NCBI RefSeq assembly: GCF_042408735.1
Contig: NZ_JBHOQV010000093.1
Coordinates: 37,699-101,698, forward strand
Reading direction: 5' to 3'
Source of the DNA: Thermogemmatispora sp042408735
GTDB lineage: Bacteria > Chloroflexota > Ktedonobacteria > Ktedonobacterales > Ktedonobacteraceae
DNA length: 64,000 nucleotides
Below the pieces are notes generated by a model, which saw nothing but the letters and a program-made list of their open reading frames with translations, ran no database searches and was not told where the DNA came from. The position numbers were made by a program, and so were the translations under genes. Position 1 is the first letter of the stretch; the number at the start of each line of letters is the position of its first letter. Positions 43,388 through 52,031 of the stretch are shown here, in pieces.

Positions 43388-43546
43388 CTATTTCTTGCTC
43401 GCACCAGGCAGAATACGGTTCAGGCGCGTGCCACAGACAGGGCAGGTACCCTGCAGCGCCGCCCGGCCGTTCTTCATGGTCACCTGATGCGCATCCTTGA
43501 TCTCCCGCTTCTCTTTGCACTTGACGCAATAGGCCATGTCTGCCAT
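43388..43546 (-). CDS. DUF5679-type zinc-ribbon protein
   Basis: This 52-codon gene encodes a protein beginning MADMAYCVKCKEKREIKD, followed by HQVTMKNGRAALQGTCPVC and ending LNRILPGASKK. Two CxxC knuckles (CVKC and CPVC) separated by a short beta hairpin make a zinc ribbon; this size and sequence match the DUF5679 family, common in Chloroflexota. AGGAA lies upstream of the ATG. Function is unknown; the fold suggests nucleic-acid or protein binding. It is convergent with the catabolic island and divergent from the MFS gene. Confidence 0.85.
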   Translation of the reverse strand: MADMAYCVKCKEKREIKDAHQVTMKNGRAALQGTCPVCGTRLNRILPGASKK

Positions 43547-43576
43547 AACTCACATTCCTTTCCGTCTAAAGCTTAT

Positions 43577-43667
43577 GTACACGACAAACAACCGTCGGTC
43601 ACGGTGGTTAATCGTGCTCTGCCCCTCGTACTTCACGAAGGACAGAGGCTATCTAGGTACACGACAA
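43577..43667 (-). repeat. Two direct repeats GTACACGACAA upstream of the DUF5679 gene
   Basis: GTACACGACAA occurs at 43577-43587 and again at 43657-43667, exactly 80 bp apart, in the 324-nt interval between the divergent DUF5679 and MFS genes. On the minus strand they read TTGTCGTGTAC, 31 nt upstream of the DUF5679 ATG for the nearer copy. They could be regulator sites; the rest of this interval shows only a TATAGT -10-like hexamer near 43741 for the MFS gene. Confidence 0.45.
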
Positions 43668-43870
43668 TATTACTCTCTCTGGTTCATTTCCTGAAAGCAT
43701 AGGGCTGGATTGGCTATGCAAACTGTCTCTCTCGCTGTGCTATAGTAAAATCCGGAGCTTTGTCGCTCGCTTGTTATAGGGGCAAGAAAGTTATAGATGG
43801 ATTAAATATAACAAGACACCACAAAGAGGCGACAATCAGCTCAACCACTATTGTGGGCAATACGCGAGGA

Positions 43871-45289
43871 ATGTCTGTGAGGGAACTTGACCCAGAACGA
43901 GGAGCTTCCGCTGCCTCGACTGCCACGGGTGGGCAGGGGCCTGCGGAAGAAAGCCCGGTGCAGGTGCGCCACGATCCTTATCGCGCTCTGCGCTATCGTA
44001 ACTTTCGCCTGCTGTTCATCGGTATCTTTCTCTCTTCGATTGGAGAGCAGATGGTCACAGTGGCCATCGGCTGGGAGCTGTACGACCGGACTCGCTCGGC
44101 CCTGGCCCTGGGACTGGTTGGCCTGGTTCAGGTACTGCCGGTACTCTGCTTCTCGCTACTCGCCGGCCATCTGGCTGACCGTCAGAACCGGCGCCGCATG
44201 GTCATGCTGGCCCAGACCATTCTGGCCCTTTGCTCTTTGGGACTGATGCTTCTCTCCTGGCTGCGCGGTCCTCTCTGGCTCATCTATGGCTGTCTGCTGA
44301 TTATAGGCATCGCTACTGCCTTCAACGAGCCGGCGAGTGCCGCTCTCCTGCCGCAAACGCTGCCGCCAGCACTCTACGCCAACGCGGCCACCTGGGAGAG
44401 CAGCGCCTGGCAACTGGCGTCGGTCGTTGGGCCGGCCCTGGGCGGCTTTCTGCTGGCTCTCTTTCGGGGAGCCACCCCAATCTACGGTCTCAATGCCCTG
44501 GCCATCGCCCTCTTTCTGTTGCTCCTGGCCCTCTTGCGCCTGCCGCCGGCAGCCCCGGCCTCGCTTCAGCAGCAAGAAGCGGCACAGGCAGAGGGGACCC
44601 TGCGCTCGCTAGCTGAGGGCCTGCGCTTCCTGCGACGTACCCAGGTAATTCTGGCAGCGATCACTCTCGACCTTTTCGCTGTCCTCTTTGGAGGTGCCAC
44701 TACCCTCTTGCCGATCTACGCCCGTGACATCCTGCAGGTCGGCCCGACCGGTCTGGGCTGGCTCCAGGCCGCCCCTTCCATCGGAGCCGTCTGCATCGCC
44801 TTCCTACTGGCTCACCTGCCGCCCTTTAAGCGGGCCGGGCGCACCCTCCTGCTGGCCGTGGCCGGTTTCGGCCTGGCCACCATCGTCTTTGGTCTTTCCC
44901 GCTCCTTCTGGCTCTCACTGCTCATGCTCTTCATCCTGGGGGGACTCGACAATATCAGCGTGGTTATTCGGGGCACCCTCCTGATGACGCGCACACCCGA
45001 CCATATGCGCGGACGGGTGGCAGCGGTCAACACGATCTTTATCGCCGCCTCTAACAAGCTGGGAGGCTTCGAGTCGGGCCTGGCCGCCCAGCTCCTCGGT
45101 CCCGTGATGGCCGTCGTCGGCGGTGGTCTTGGCACCATCCTGGTGGTGCTCTGCGTGGCCCTGATCTGGCCCGAAATGCGCCGCCTTGGGCCACTCGCCC
45201 CCGAAAGTCAGGCTCAGCCAGCCGAGCCGCTGGCCGCCCAGCTTGCCGGACAAGGCTCAGCGGAAAGCACGGTTCCGCGCCAGCTCTGA
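43871..45289 (+). CDS. MFS transporter (EntS/MFS_3-like exporter)
   Basis: From the ATG at 43871 the product has 472 residues: a 45-residue polar N-terminus, then about 12 membrane segments starting FRLLFIGIFLSSIGEQMVTV. The loop after helix 2 reads GHLADRQNRRRMVML, the MFS signature. The fold resembles the enterobactin exporter and MDR-type MFS_3 proteins. The frame stays open to a TTG at 43760 preceded by CGGAG, but that start would be almost leaderless behind the TATAGT at 43741, so the start is uncertain. Likely an exporter of a small organic compound. It is convergent with the GntR regulator at 45448. Confidence 0.9.
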   Translation: MSVRELDPERGASAASTATGGQGPAEESPVQVRHDPYRALRYRNFRLLFIGIFLSSIGEQMVTVAIGWELYDRTRSALALGLVGLVQVLPVLCFSLLAGHLADRQNRRRMVMLAQTILALCSLGLMLLSWLRGPLWLIYGCLLIIGIATAFNEPASAALLPQTLPPALYANAATWESSAWQLASVVGPALGGFLLALFRGATPIYGLNALAIALFLLLLALLRLPPAAPASLQQQEAAQAEGTLRSLAEGLRFLRRTQVILAAITLDLFAVLFGGATTLLPIYARDILQVGPTGLGWLQAAPSIGAVCIAFLLAHLPPFKRAGRTLLLAVAGFGLATIVFGLSRSFWLSLLMLFILGGLDNISVVIRGTLLMTRTPDHMRGRVAAVNTIFIAASNKLGGFESGLAAQLLGPVMAVVGGGLGTILVVLCVALIWPEMRRLGPLAPESQAQPAEPLAAQLAGQGSAESTVPRQL

Positions 45290-45447
45290 GCGGGCACCTC
45301 TCGCCGCCCGAAAGAAGTCAGAGGCAGGGCGGAGCACCTCAGCCTCTCTTCCGCGTCGTCACCAGCACCTGACGAGACGAGAAGCCAGCCCGAGGTCTCT
45401 CACCCTGCCTCTCTCGGTCGCGCCGATCAGCAGAGGTGGGCGCGCCT

Positions 45448-46128
45448 TCACTCCTGCCCGGACTCCTCCGGCGAGAGGGGAGCCGCCTGCAGCCATTCGC
45501 CAGCCTCCTCAATATGGCGGCGCATCACCTGCTCGGCCCGCAGCGGATCGTGGGCCTGCAGAGCCTCGATGATCACTTGATGGCGCTCGGCTAGTTCCTG
45601 CGGCGTGCGCTGAGCCATCGCTACCGTTACGAAGGTCGTCGTATAGAGCTGCATGCTGTCCCAGTACTGCAGCAGCAGGCGATTGCCCGCCGCCTGCACG
45701 ATCAGGCGGTGGAAAGCAATGTTGGCCGCCGTCTGGGCATGCAGCTCGTTGCGCACAGCCGCCTCGCGCATCTCGGCAAGCAGTTCCTCTAGCTGCCGCA
45801 GCGTGGCCTCATCGATGCGCTCCGCCGCCGCGCGGGCCGCGACCCCTTCCAGCGCGGCCCGAATAGGATAGAGTTCAAGCAGATCGCGCCGCGAGACCTT
45901 GCGCACCTGGGTCCCGCGGTAAGGCGAGCTGACCACGAAGCCGAGCAGCTCCAGGTCGCGCAGCGCCTCGCGCACCGGCCCCTGGCTCACGCCCAGCTCC
46001 TGGGCAATCCGGCTCTCTACGATGCGCTCTCCAGGTCGGTACTGCCCCCTGATGATGGCATCGATGAGAAACTCCTTAATGTCTTCGCGCAGAACGCGCC
46101 GGCCAAGAATAGGTGTCCGTATATTCAT
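45448..46128 (-). CDS. GntR family transcriptional regulator, FCD subfamily
   Basis: I use the ATG at 46128 (NIRTPILGRRVLRED follows; 226 residues); the frame continues to a GTG at 46182 without a clear ribosome binding site. The winged helix has IIRGQYRPGERIVESRIAQE and PVREALRDLELLGFV; the FCD domain has ELYPIRAALEGVAARAAAE and conserved His residues in ANIAFHRLIVQAAGN and RHIEEAGEW. It is clearly related to the regulator at 8330-8971. It likely autoregulates through the imperfect palindrome at 46197-46211 and may control the neighbouring MFS gene. Confidence 0.92.
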   Translation of the reverse strand: MNIRTPILGRRVLREDIKEFLIDAIIRGQYRPGERIVESRIAQELGVSQGPVREALRDLELLGFVVSSPYRGTQVRKVSRRDLLELYPIRAALEGVAARAAAERIDEATLRQLEELLAEMREAAVRNELHAQTAANIAFHRLIVQAAGNRLLLQYWDSMQLYTTTFVTVAMAQRTPQELAERHQVIIEALQAHDPLRAEQVMRRHIEEAGEWLQAAPLSPEESGQE

Positions 46129-46196
46129 CGGTGTAGAAATCCTGCACACATTGGCCCCGTATCCCGGGACGCTGCTCCTCACTTACAAAGAGGCAC

Positions 46197-46241
46197 AATC
46201 GATTATTGATTAGTATAGGTCAGAGAGAAAAAGGGCGTCAA
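46197..46241 (-). promoter_or_regulatory. Promoter and operator-like site of the GntR gene
   Basis: On the minus strand TTGACG (46236-46241) and TATACT (46212-46217) are 18 nt apart. Right behind the -10 lies AATCGAT-T-ATTGATT (46197-46211), an imperfect inverted repeat with 6 of 7 pairs. The -35 box is part of the downstream arm of the terminator hairpin of the preceding gene. Confidence 0.65.
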
Positions 46242-46260
46242 GGCAGAGCCAGACGCCCTT
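46231..46260 (-). terminator. Intrinsic terminator of the DUF2079 gene
   Basis: On the minus strand AAGGGCGTC (46252-46260) pairs perfectly with GACGCCCTT (46231-46239), followed by TTTCTCTCT. It begins about 14 nt after the stop codon of the DUF2079 gene. Confidence 0.8.
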
Positions 46261-46273
46261 GTATGAGCACGAG

Positions 46274-48055
46274 CTAATCAGTATGGCGATAGCGAGCCAC
46301 CATGCGAGTCGCCTGTTCATTGGCGGTGGAAGGAGCGCCTTTCTTAAGGAGGATATAGCCATCCTGCATATCGATCACACCATACTCCCCGCTACTCAGC
46401 ACCGCATCGACCGCATGTTCATAGTCAGCGTAGGTTTTGAAGGGATAATAGTAGCCTGGGGCATTGAGCAGGATATAGTCGGCATAGCCCGCTCCATAGG
46501 GGAAGAGATAGATACTGGGCCGCTCGCTCAGATGGGGCACCAGCATCGTCTGGGTTGAGACCGAGGCCGCGGGCGGAATCTCCTGCAGAAAATGATAGGC
46601 CAGGCGATCGTGAGCATCCTGGGCCGGCCAAATGAAGCCCGCCGCATAGGGCATGGCGCTGTAGACGTCGTAGCGGGCCGTCGCTTTGACCGCATGCACC
46701 ATCACATAGCTCAGGAGGAGCAGCAAGAAGAAGGCCCGCAGCAGGGGCCAGAGCCGCCAGCCGATGACGGGCGCGCCCCGCTCGTCTCGCGCGTTCCGCA
46801 CCTCCCACCAGCGCCCTGCCGGCAGCCAGGAGGGAGAGGCGGCCCTCGCCCTCTCGACGATCCCTGGGCTGGCCCTGAGCACGCTCTCCCCAAGCTGCTG
46901 AGCTAGCAGGAGGCCGCGCCGGAGCAGCCAGAGCAGGACTACAGTGGCCTCGATTGTGGCGAAGATCAGGATGGGCACAATCTCGGCATTGTACTGGTAG
47001 CGGCCACTATACATGTTGGGCGAGGAGCTGAGCAGGTTGAGGGCCAGCGTCGGGGAGGCCAGCACCAGGACCCAGGGGGCCAGGAGCGGCAAATAGCCTG
47101 CCGGCGTCAACAGCTTCTCCAGATAGAGCAGATGCTGGGGCTCCAGGACATGCTCGCGCACAACCTGCAGCGGATGCCTGAGTATCGTTAGAATCACCTC
47201 GAACGGGGAGTCGCCGTACTCAGACCAGCGCGAGGCCAGCAGGGAGTGACCCACGGGACTGGCGTAGTGCACCACGAGCAGGCCGATGGCGGTCCAGCTA
47301 ACTGCCAGCCCGAAGACGATCAGGCCGACACGCCAACGCCGTTGGAAGAGCGCTATCCAGAGGCCCAGCAAGGCAATGACTCCGGCTATCTCTTCCTTGC
47401 AGGCCAGCGAGAGAATGGCAAAAGCCAGGAACCAGCCGTTGCGCTGGGTATACATGAAGTAGAGCGCGAAGAGCAGCAAGGAGAGCGTGAGTGTCACCGC
47501 GTGGAAATCGTAGTCGACCGCATATTGCTGGGCCGGATAGAGCAGATAGAGCAGGGCAAAGGGGACAGCCGCCAGGTCGCTGCGGAGGCGCAGACGAGCC
47601 AGCCAGAAGGCCGGCAAAGCCCCCGTCGCCACCACTAAGACCTGAAGAACCAGTAACGTTTTCGGATCAGCCCAGAAAATATATAGGGGGACAATCAAAA
47701 AAAGAATCGGCTCATAGTGGATGGCAAAGCGGTTGATGCCCTCCAGACCGTAGCAGTTGGTGTCGGTCAGGATGTTGCAGATCGTCTGGTGGAGCGGCGC
47801 GCCATGCAGCGTGTTCCAGATGGCCTGGTCCATGATGCCCAGGTCTTCGCCGTTGGTGGCAAAAGCATCCTGCTTGCTGGTGACAAAGACAATGAAATAG
47901 ATGCTGTAAGCCAGGATCGCCAGCACCACCAGGCCCAGAGCCAGCCAGAAGGCTCGCCCCCGCGGCAGTGGCTCAGGAGGGGGATAGGGTTCCTTCCTCC
48001 AGACCACCCGCCAGCGCCGTAGTGTTAGATGGAGCCACTTGCTGATTTTGTTCAT
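46274..48055 (-). CDS. DUF2079 multi-pass membrane protein
   Basis: The 593-residue protein has an N-terminal basic region, a first membrane segment FWLALGLVVLAILAYSIYFI, then DLGIMDQAIWNTLHG and FAIHYEPILFLIVPLYIFWA, which are hallmark positions of the DUF2079 family, followed by about ten more membrane segments. A hydrophilic stretch occurs near 385-430, and the C-terminal 110 residues form an outside domain. The family has a glycosyltransferase-C-like architecture (lipid-linked sugar transfer), so a role in envelope glycan or protein glycosylation is possible. It is transcribed alone, ending at the terminator at 46231-46260. Confidence 0.88.
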   Translation of the reverse strand: MNKISKWLHLTLRRWRVVWRKEPYPPPEPLPRGRAFWLALGLVVLAILAYSIYFIVFVTSKQDAFATNGEDLGIMDQAIWNTLHGAPLHQTICNILTDTNCYGLEGINRFAIHYEPILFLIVPLYIFWADPKTLLVLQVLVVATGALPAFWLARLRLRSDLAAVPFALLYLLYPAQQYAVDYDFHAVTLTLSLLLFALYFMYTQRNGWFLAFAILSLACKEEIAGVIALLGLWIALFQRRWRVGLIVFGLAVSWTAIGLLVVHYASPVGHSLLASRWSEYGDSPFEVILTILRHPLQVVREHVLEPQHLLYLEKLLTPAGYLPLLAPWVLVLASPTLALNLLSSSPNMYSGRYQYNAEIVPILIFATIEATVVLLWLLRRGLLLAQQLGESVLRASPGIVERARAASPSWLPAGRWWEVRNARDERGAPVIGWRLWPLLRAFFLLLLLSYVMVHAVKATARYDVYSAMPYAAGFIWPAQDAHDRLAYHFLQEIPPAASVSTQTMLVPHLSERPSIYLFPYGAGYADYILLNAPGYYYPFKTYADYEHAVDAVLSSGEYGVIDMQDGYILLKKGAPSTANEQATRMVARYRHTD

Positions 48056-48585
48056 AGGCCAGGACTCTCAAGGGGGTTACAAAGCGAGGCCCTCGCAAGG
48101 TTTGCGAACGGGTTGGGAAAGGCCTCCTTTGCAAGGCGATTAGCCCTGTTATGATAGCATGAATCTTTTCCTCTAGCCAGTCTCCAGGACGATTGGCTAA
48201 TACTCCCTAAGAACAGTCAGATGATTTCTTGTGTGCCTCCTCTCTCTCCCTCACTGCCTCTGTCAATCTATTGATCATGCTTGAGATACTGATTTTCATT
48301 TTGTGTCTTGAGTATCATAAGTAATGGAAGTAGCACGTACGCTGCTTCGGCGGAAGTAAGCCGGTGTACATGCCGTGATGCAAGTCAGTAAGCCACGAAT
48401 CGTAAATGCACGAAATCGCCTCCTCTACGGGGTTGACACGACGCGCGAGTCGACGCAAGGAAGAAGCAAGCGAACAAGCAAGCAAGCACGAGGAGAGGAA
48501 GAGCTGCTCCTCCGTTCCTGATCGCCGGCGGGCAGTAGATGCTAGACCCCTGCTTGCTTAGAACTGCAGTGGTGAAGGAGACGTG
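48056..48585. other. Divergent intergenic region with a hairpin-rich stretch
   Basis: About 530 nt between divergent genes. The left half is AT-richer than its surroundings. At 48330-48460 several short hairpins occur (CTTC-GGCG-GAAG, CGG-TGTACATG-CCG), followed by GAATCG, GCACGAAATCGCC and CTCTACGGGG, which vaguely recalls the end of an IS200/IS605-type element; I cannot confirm this. At 48460-48492 there is an AAGC/AAGCAAGC tandem repeat before the gene at 48586. No open reading frame is supported. Confidence 0.35.
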
Positions 48586-51210
48586 ATGATCAACCTCTCT
48601 CGCTTGTTGCCCCGGGTAGCGGCAGTACTGCCCCTGCTGCTACTCGGGGGCCTGCTCTTTTCCTCCTGGCTGCCCGGCGGGGTCGGCAGGGCCCTGGCCT
48701 GGAGGCCGGCCTCCGACCAGCAGGCTGCAGCCCCAGGCTCCCAGCCTGCTTCCTACGCTGCCCCAGCCAGCGGTACCTCTGTGCTGACCTTTAAGTACAA
48801 TAACCGGCACAGCGGCCATAATCCGGCGGAGGTGCTGCTGACGACGAGCAATGTCAATGCCAGCACCTTCGGGAAACGTGTGACGCTGGCCGTCGATGGC
48901 CAGGTCTATGCCCAGCCGCTGTACGTGCCCAGCTTGCCGATTCAGGGTCGGGCGCGCAATGTGGTCTTTGTGGCAACTGAGCACGATAGTGTCTATGCCT
49001 TCGATGCCGATGCTACCAGACCCGAGCGGGCCTTGCTCTGGCGCACGAGTTTCCTGGGGCGTGGCGCGCAGGTCCCAACTAACCACGATGTGGCCTGCAA
49101 CGATCTGGTGCCCGAGATCGGCATCACCGGTACGCCGGTAATCGACGCCGCTACCCGCACGCTCTATGTGGTGGCCTTCACAAAGGAGGGCGGACGACTG
49201 GTCTACCGCCTCCATGCCCTGGACATCACCACCGGCCAGGAGCGCAAGGGCAGCCCGGTGGTGATCCAGGCCTCCGTCCGCGGAACAGGTGCCGGTAGCC
49301 GCCATGGCCTGCTCGCTTTCGATCCCCGTTTCCAGCGCCAGCGCGCCGCTCTGGTCCTGGCCAATGGGCAGATCTATATCTCCTGGGGATCGTTCTGCGA
49401 TAATATGCCGTACCACGGCTGGATTATGAGCTACCAGTACACCGGAAGCGCCTTCCGCCAGACGGCGGTTTTTAACGATACGCCCGATGGCGCCCGGGCG
49501 GGGATCTGGGGCTCCGGCGGCGCGCTGACCGCCGATGAGCGTGGTTTTCTCTATTTTACCAGCGGCAATGGCTCCTTTAATCTTCACCTGGGCGGTCGCA
49601 ACGCTGGCGATTCGGTGGGCAAGCTCTCGCCCGACCTGCGGCTGGTCGACTATTTTACTCCTTTCAACGAACGCTGCCTGGATGATGCCGATGCCGATCT
49701 CGGCTCTGCCGCTCCGTTGCTGCTGCCTTCGGTCGGAGAGCTGGTCGCTTCGGGCAAGGAGGGACGGATCTATGTTTTGGCGCGCAATCGCCTGGGCCAC
49801 TACCATACGATCCCCGATGCCTGCAATCACCAGGGGCGCAGCGATGTGGATCAGATCGTCCAGGAGTTCCCTCCTACGACCATCGGCGGTCTTTTCAGTA
49901 CGCCCGCCTATTGGAAGGGACCTGAGGGCGAGTATGTCTACTTTGCCAGCGTGAATCGCCCGGTGGTGGCCTATCGCCTGGTCAACGGTCGCCTTTCGTC
50001 CCAGCCCGTCTCGGCCACACCCGAGGAGTTGCCTTTCCCGGGCGCCAACGTGGTGGTGACCTCTAGCGGCGACCGTGTCGGCACGGGCATTCTCTGGCTG
50101 GTCGACCCTCGCGGGGTGCTGCGCGCCTACGACGCCAGCGATCTGGGACGCGAGCTGTACAGCAGCGATCAGAGTCCTGAGCGCGACGCCCTGCCAGGCT
50201 ACGTGAAATTCAGCGTGCCGACGGTGGCCGACGGGCGCGTGTTTGTGCCGAGTGGGAAGGCGCTGGTAATCTACGGTCTGTTGCCGACGGTACATCGCTG
50301 GCCATCTTCCAGCCAGAGCCAGGGTAGCCCCCAGGAGCCTGAGCCACATCCGGTGCAGCCGCTGCGCCTGCCTCCCGGACCACAGACTCAGCCTGGTCCC
50401 CAGAGCCGGCCCGGCCCTCAGTCGGAAGCAGGTCCGGCTCAGAAGCCGGCCAGCGATCTGCAGGTGGCCCCTCGCCAGCTGAGCACGGCTCCCACCAGCG
50501 GACAGGGCCTGGCCGGGGGATCTGCCGCGTCCCCGTCAGCGGCTTCTTCCCCGTCGCCGGCCTCCGGAACAGGCCAGTCGGAGCGGCAGCCCGGGGGAGC
50601 TGCAGGCCGTGGTTCGTCCGCTAGCGCTCCGAAACAGTCCGATCCGCACACAGGGCCCGCCTATAACAATGTCGGTATCAGTAACGACGATCGACCGACG
50701 GCGGCCAATTTCGACCAGGGGGGAAACAGCTATTCGGCCCAGGCTCTCCAGCGGGCTGGCGTCAATCCTGGTGACCATGTCTTCGCGGGTGGCTTTGTCT
50801 TCGTCTGGCCTAACGTGCTCTCGGGCGAGCCGGATAACTACCTGGCGGCCGGCCAGACCTTGCCGGTCGAGCACCGGCCTCGCGCCAGGCTGCTCGGTCT
50901 GCTTGGGGCAGCCGACCACGGCGTTGCTCGCGGCCAGCTCCTGATCACCTTTACCGATGGGACAACGCTGACCGCCCCCATCGCCTTCAGCGATTGGACA
51001 CTGGACGGCGGCGGCTCACGTCCGCTAACAGGCAGTCCACAGGCGGTGAGCATGCCCTACTTCAATAGTCCCGCTGGCCCGGTCCAGATGAAGTGCTACC
51101 TGTTCTACGTGAGCATCGCTCTTCCGCAGGGGAAGACAGTCAAAAGCGTCACCTTGCCGACCACGGTGAGCGGTGGCAGGTTGCATGTCTTCTCTGTGGC
51201 TTTGCAATAG
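48586..51210 (+). CDS. Secreted PQQ-like beta-propeller protein with C-terminal beta-sandwich domain
   Basis: The ATG at 48586 follows AAGGAG with 5-nt spacing. The 874-residue product has a signal peptide (about 1-38), a large beta-propeller of the quinoprotein/pyrrolo-quinoline-like type (about 60-565; VFVATEHDSVYAFDADA, GSGGALTADERGFLYFTSGN, GRIYVLARNRLGHY), a Pro/Gln/Ser-rich disordered linker (about 570-690) and a C-terminal domain starting YNNVGISNDDRPTAANFDQG. That last domain resembles the lectin-like beta-sandwich attached to many actinobacterial secreted glycosidases. No PQQ-binding or heme motif is evident, so an enzyme function is not shown; binding or scaffold function is equally possible. 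Confidence 0.8.
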   Translation: MINLSRLLPRVAAVLPLLLLGGLLFSSWLPGGVGRALAWRPASDQQAAAPGSQPASYAAPASGTSVLTFKYNNRHSGHNPAEVLLTTSNVNASTFGKRVTLAVDGQVYAQPLYVPSLPIQGRARNVVFVATEHDSVYAFDADATRPERALLWRTSFLGRGAQVPTNHDVACNDLVPEIGITGTPVIDAATRTLYVVAFTKEGGRLVYRLHALDITTGQERKGSPVVIQASVRGTGAGSRHGLLAFDPRFQRQRAALVLANGQIYISWGSFCDNMPYHGWIMSYQYTGSAFRQTAVFNDTPDGARAGIWGSGGALTADERGFLYFTSGNGSFNLHLGGRNAGDSVGKLSPDLRLVDYFTPFNERCLDDADADLGSAAPLLLPSVGELVASGKEGRIYVLARNRLGHYHTIPDACNHQGRSDVDQIVQEFPPTTIGGLFSTPAYWKGPEGEYVYFASVNRPVVAYRLVNGRLSSQPVSATPEELPFPGANVVVTSSGDRVGTGILWLVDPRGVLRAYDASDLGRELYSSDQSPERDALPGYVKFSVPTVADGRVFVPSGKALVIYGLLPTVHRWPSSSQSQGSPQEPEPHPVQPLRLPPGPQTQPGPQSRPGPQSEAGPAQKPASDLQVAPRQLSTAPTSGQGLAGGSAASPSAASSPSPASGTGQSERQPGGAAGRGSSASAPKQSDPHTGPAYNNVGISNDDRPTAANFDQGGNSYSAQALQRAGVNPGDHVFAGGFVFVWPNVLSGEPDNYLAAGQTLPVEHRPRARLLGLLGAADHGVARGQLLITFTDGTTLTAPIAFSDWTLDGGGSRPLTGSPQAVSMPYFNSPAGPVQMKCYLFYVSIALPQGKTVKSVTLPTTVSGGRLHVFSVALQ

Positions 51211-51325
51211 CTGCTCTCTCTCTTGCTCGCTTACTTGTTTGCCTGGCAGACCCACCTCATAGCGAGCGTCGTTCATCCCGGCTGGAAGGGTAGCGGGGAA
51301 GCCAGCAAGGAGGCTGCTCTCCTCG

Positions 51326-52021
51326 TTACCCTTCCTGGCGTTTTGGCCCCTCTCCCTCTGCCTCCCCCCTTTCTTCTTCTTGCTGTTTCTGATCAGCCGC
51401 CTCAGTCTGAACCAGCGGGAGTGCGTAGTGGTCCAAGAGCTGAACCAGGTAGCGCCCAAGGATGTCGCTTTCCAGATTCAGCAGGCTCCCGGGACGAAGG
51501 TGGCCCAGATTGGTGTGGGCCCGCGTGTAGGGAATGAGGGCCACGGAGAAGCGGTCGGACTGGCAGGCGACTACGGTGAGGCTGACACCGTTGAGGGCCA
51601 CGAAGCCCTTGGGCACGACAAAGGGTCGCAAGGCAGCGGGCAGAGCAATTTCGCAGACAAGCGAGTTGCCTTCCTCATGGGTGCTCAGAACAGGAACAAC
51701 GGCCTCGACGTGCCCCTGAACGAGGTGCCCGCCGAAGCGCCCGCCCACCGGCAGCGAGCGCTCAAGATTGACGACGCGCTCGCCCTGGCCGGCGCTTTCT
51801 CCCGCGACCAGGGCGGCAAAGCGCGTCCGGCGCAGGGTCTCGGGCATGAGTTCGACCCGCAGCCAGTCATGGCCGCGCGCGACGACTGTGAGACAGGCCC
51901 CATCAACGGCCAGGCTGTCGCCGAGCCTGACATCGGACCAGACGCCTGGGATGGCGATCTCCATGGTGGTGGCGCTGGTGCTCAGAACAGTGCCTACAGC
52001 TTCGACAATTCCGGTAAACAT
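51326..52021 (-). CDS. ribE: Riboflavin synthase alpha subunit
   Basis: The canonical start MFTGIVEAVG (ATG at 52021) gives 231 residues; the frame is open upstream to 52075. The two lumazine-binding repeats are visible: GDSLAVDGACLTVVARG with GQGERVVNLERSL and GGHLVQGHVE, then FVALNGVSLTVVAC and THTNLGHLRPG-like TNLGHLRPGSLLNLESDILGRY. It dismutates two 6,7-dimethyl-8-ribityllumazine molecules to riboflavin. The last ~30 residues are an acidic Glu/Gln-rich tail not typical of the family. It is the last gene of the rib operon, 10 nt after ribH. Confidence 0.95.
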   Translation of the reverse strand: MFTGIVEAVGTVLSTSATTMEIAIPGVWSDVRLGDSLAVDGACLTVVARGHDWLRVELMPETLRRTRFAALVAGESAGQGERVVNLERSLPVGGRFGGHLVQGHVEAVVPVLSTHEEGNSLVCEIALPAALRPFVVPKGFVALNGVSLTVVACQSDRFSVALIPYTRAHTNLGHLRPGSLLNLESDILGRYLVQLLDHYALPLVQTEAADQKQQEEERGEAEGEGPKRQEG

Positions 52022-52031
52022 AGCCGCTTGT

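Noticed and set aside
43338..43553. A 71-codon frame overlapping the DUF5679 gene on the same strand.
   Set aside because: It is out of frame with the zinc-ribbon protein and has no family features; the 52-residue frame has paired CxxC motifs.
46183..46230. A tRNA or small RNA in the AT-rich stretch before the GntR gene.
   Set aside because: The AT-rich bases are explained by promoter hexamers and an operator-like palindrome; no cloverleaf can be drawn.
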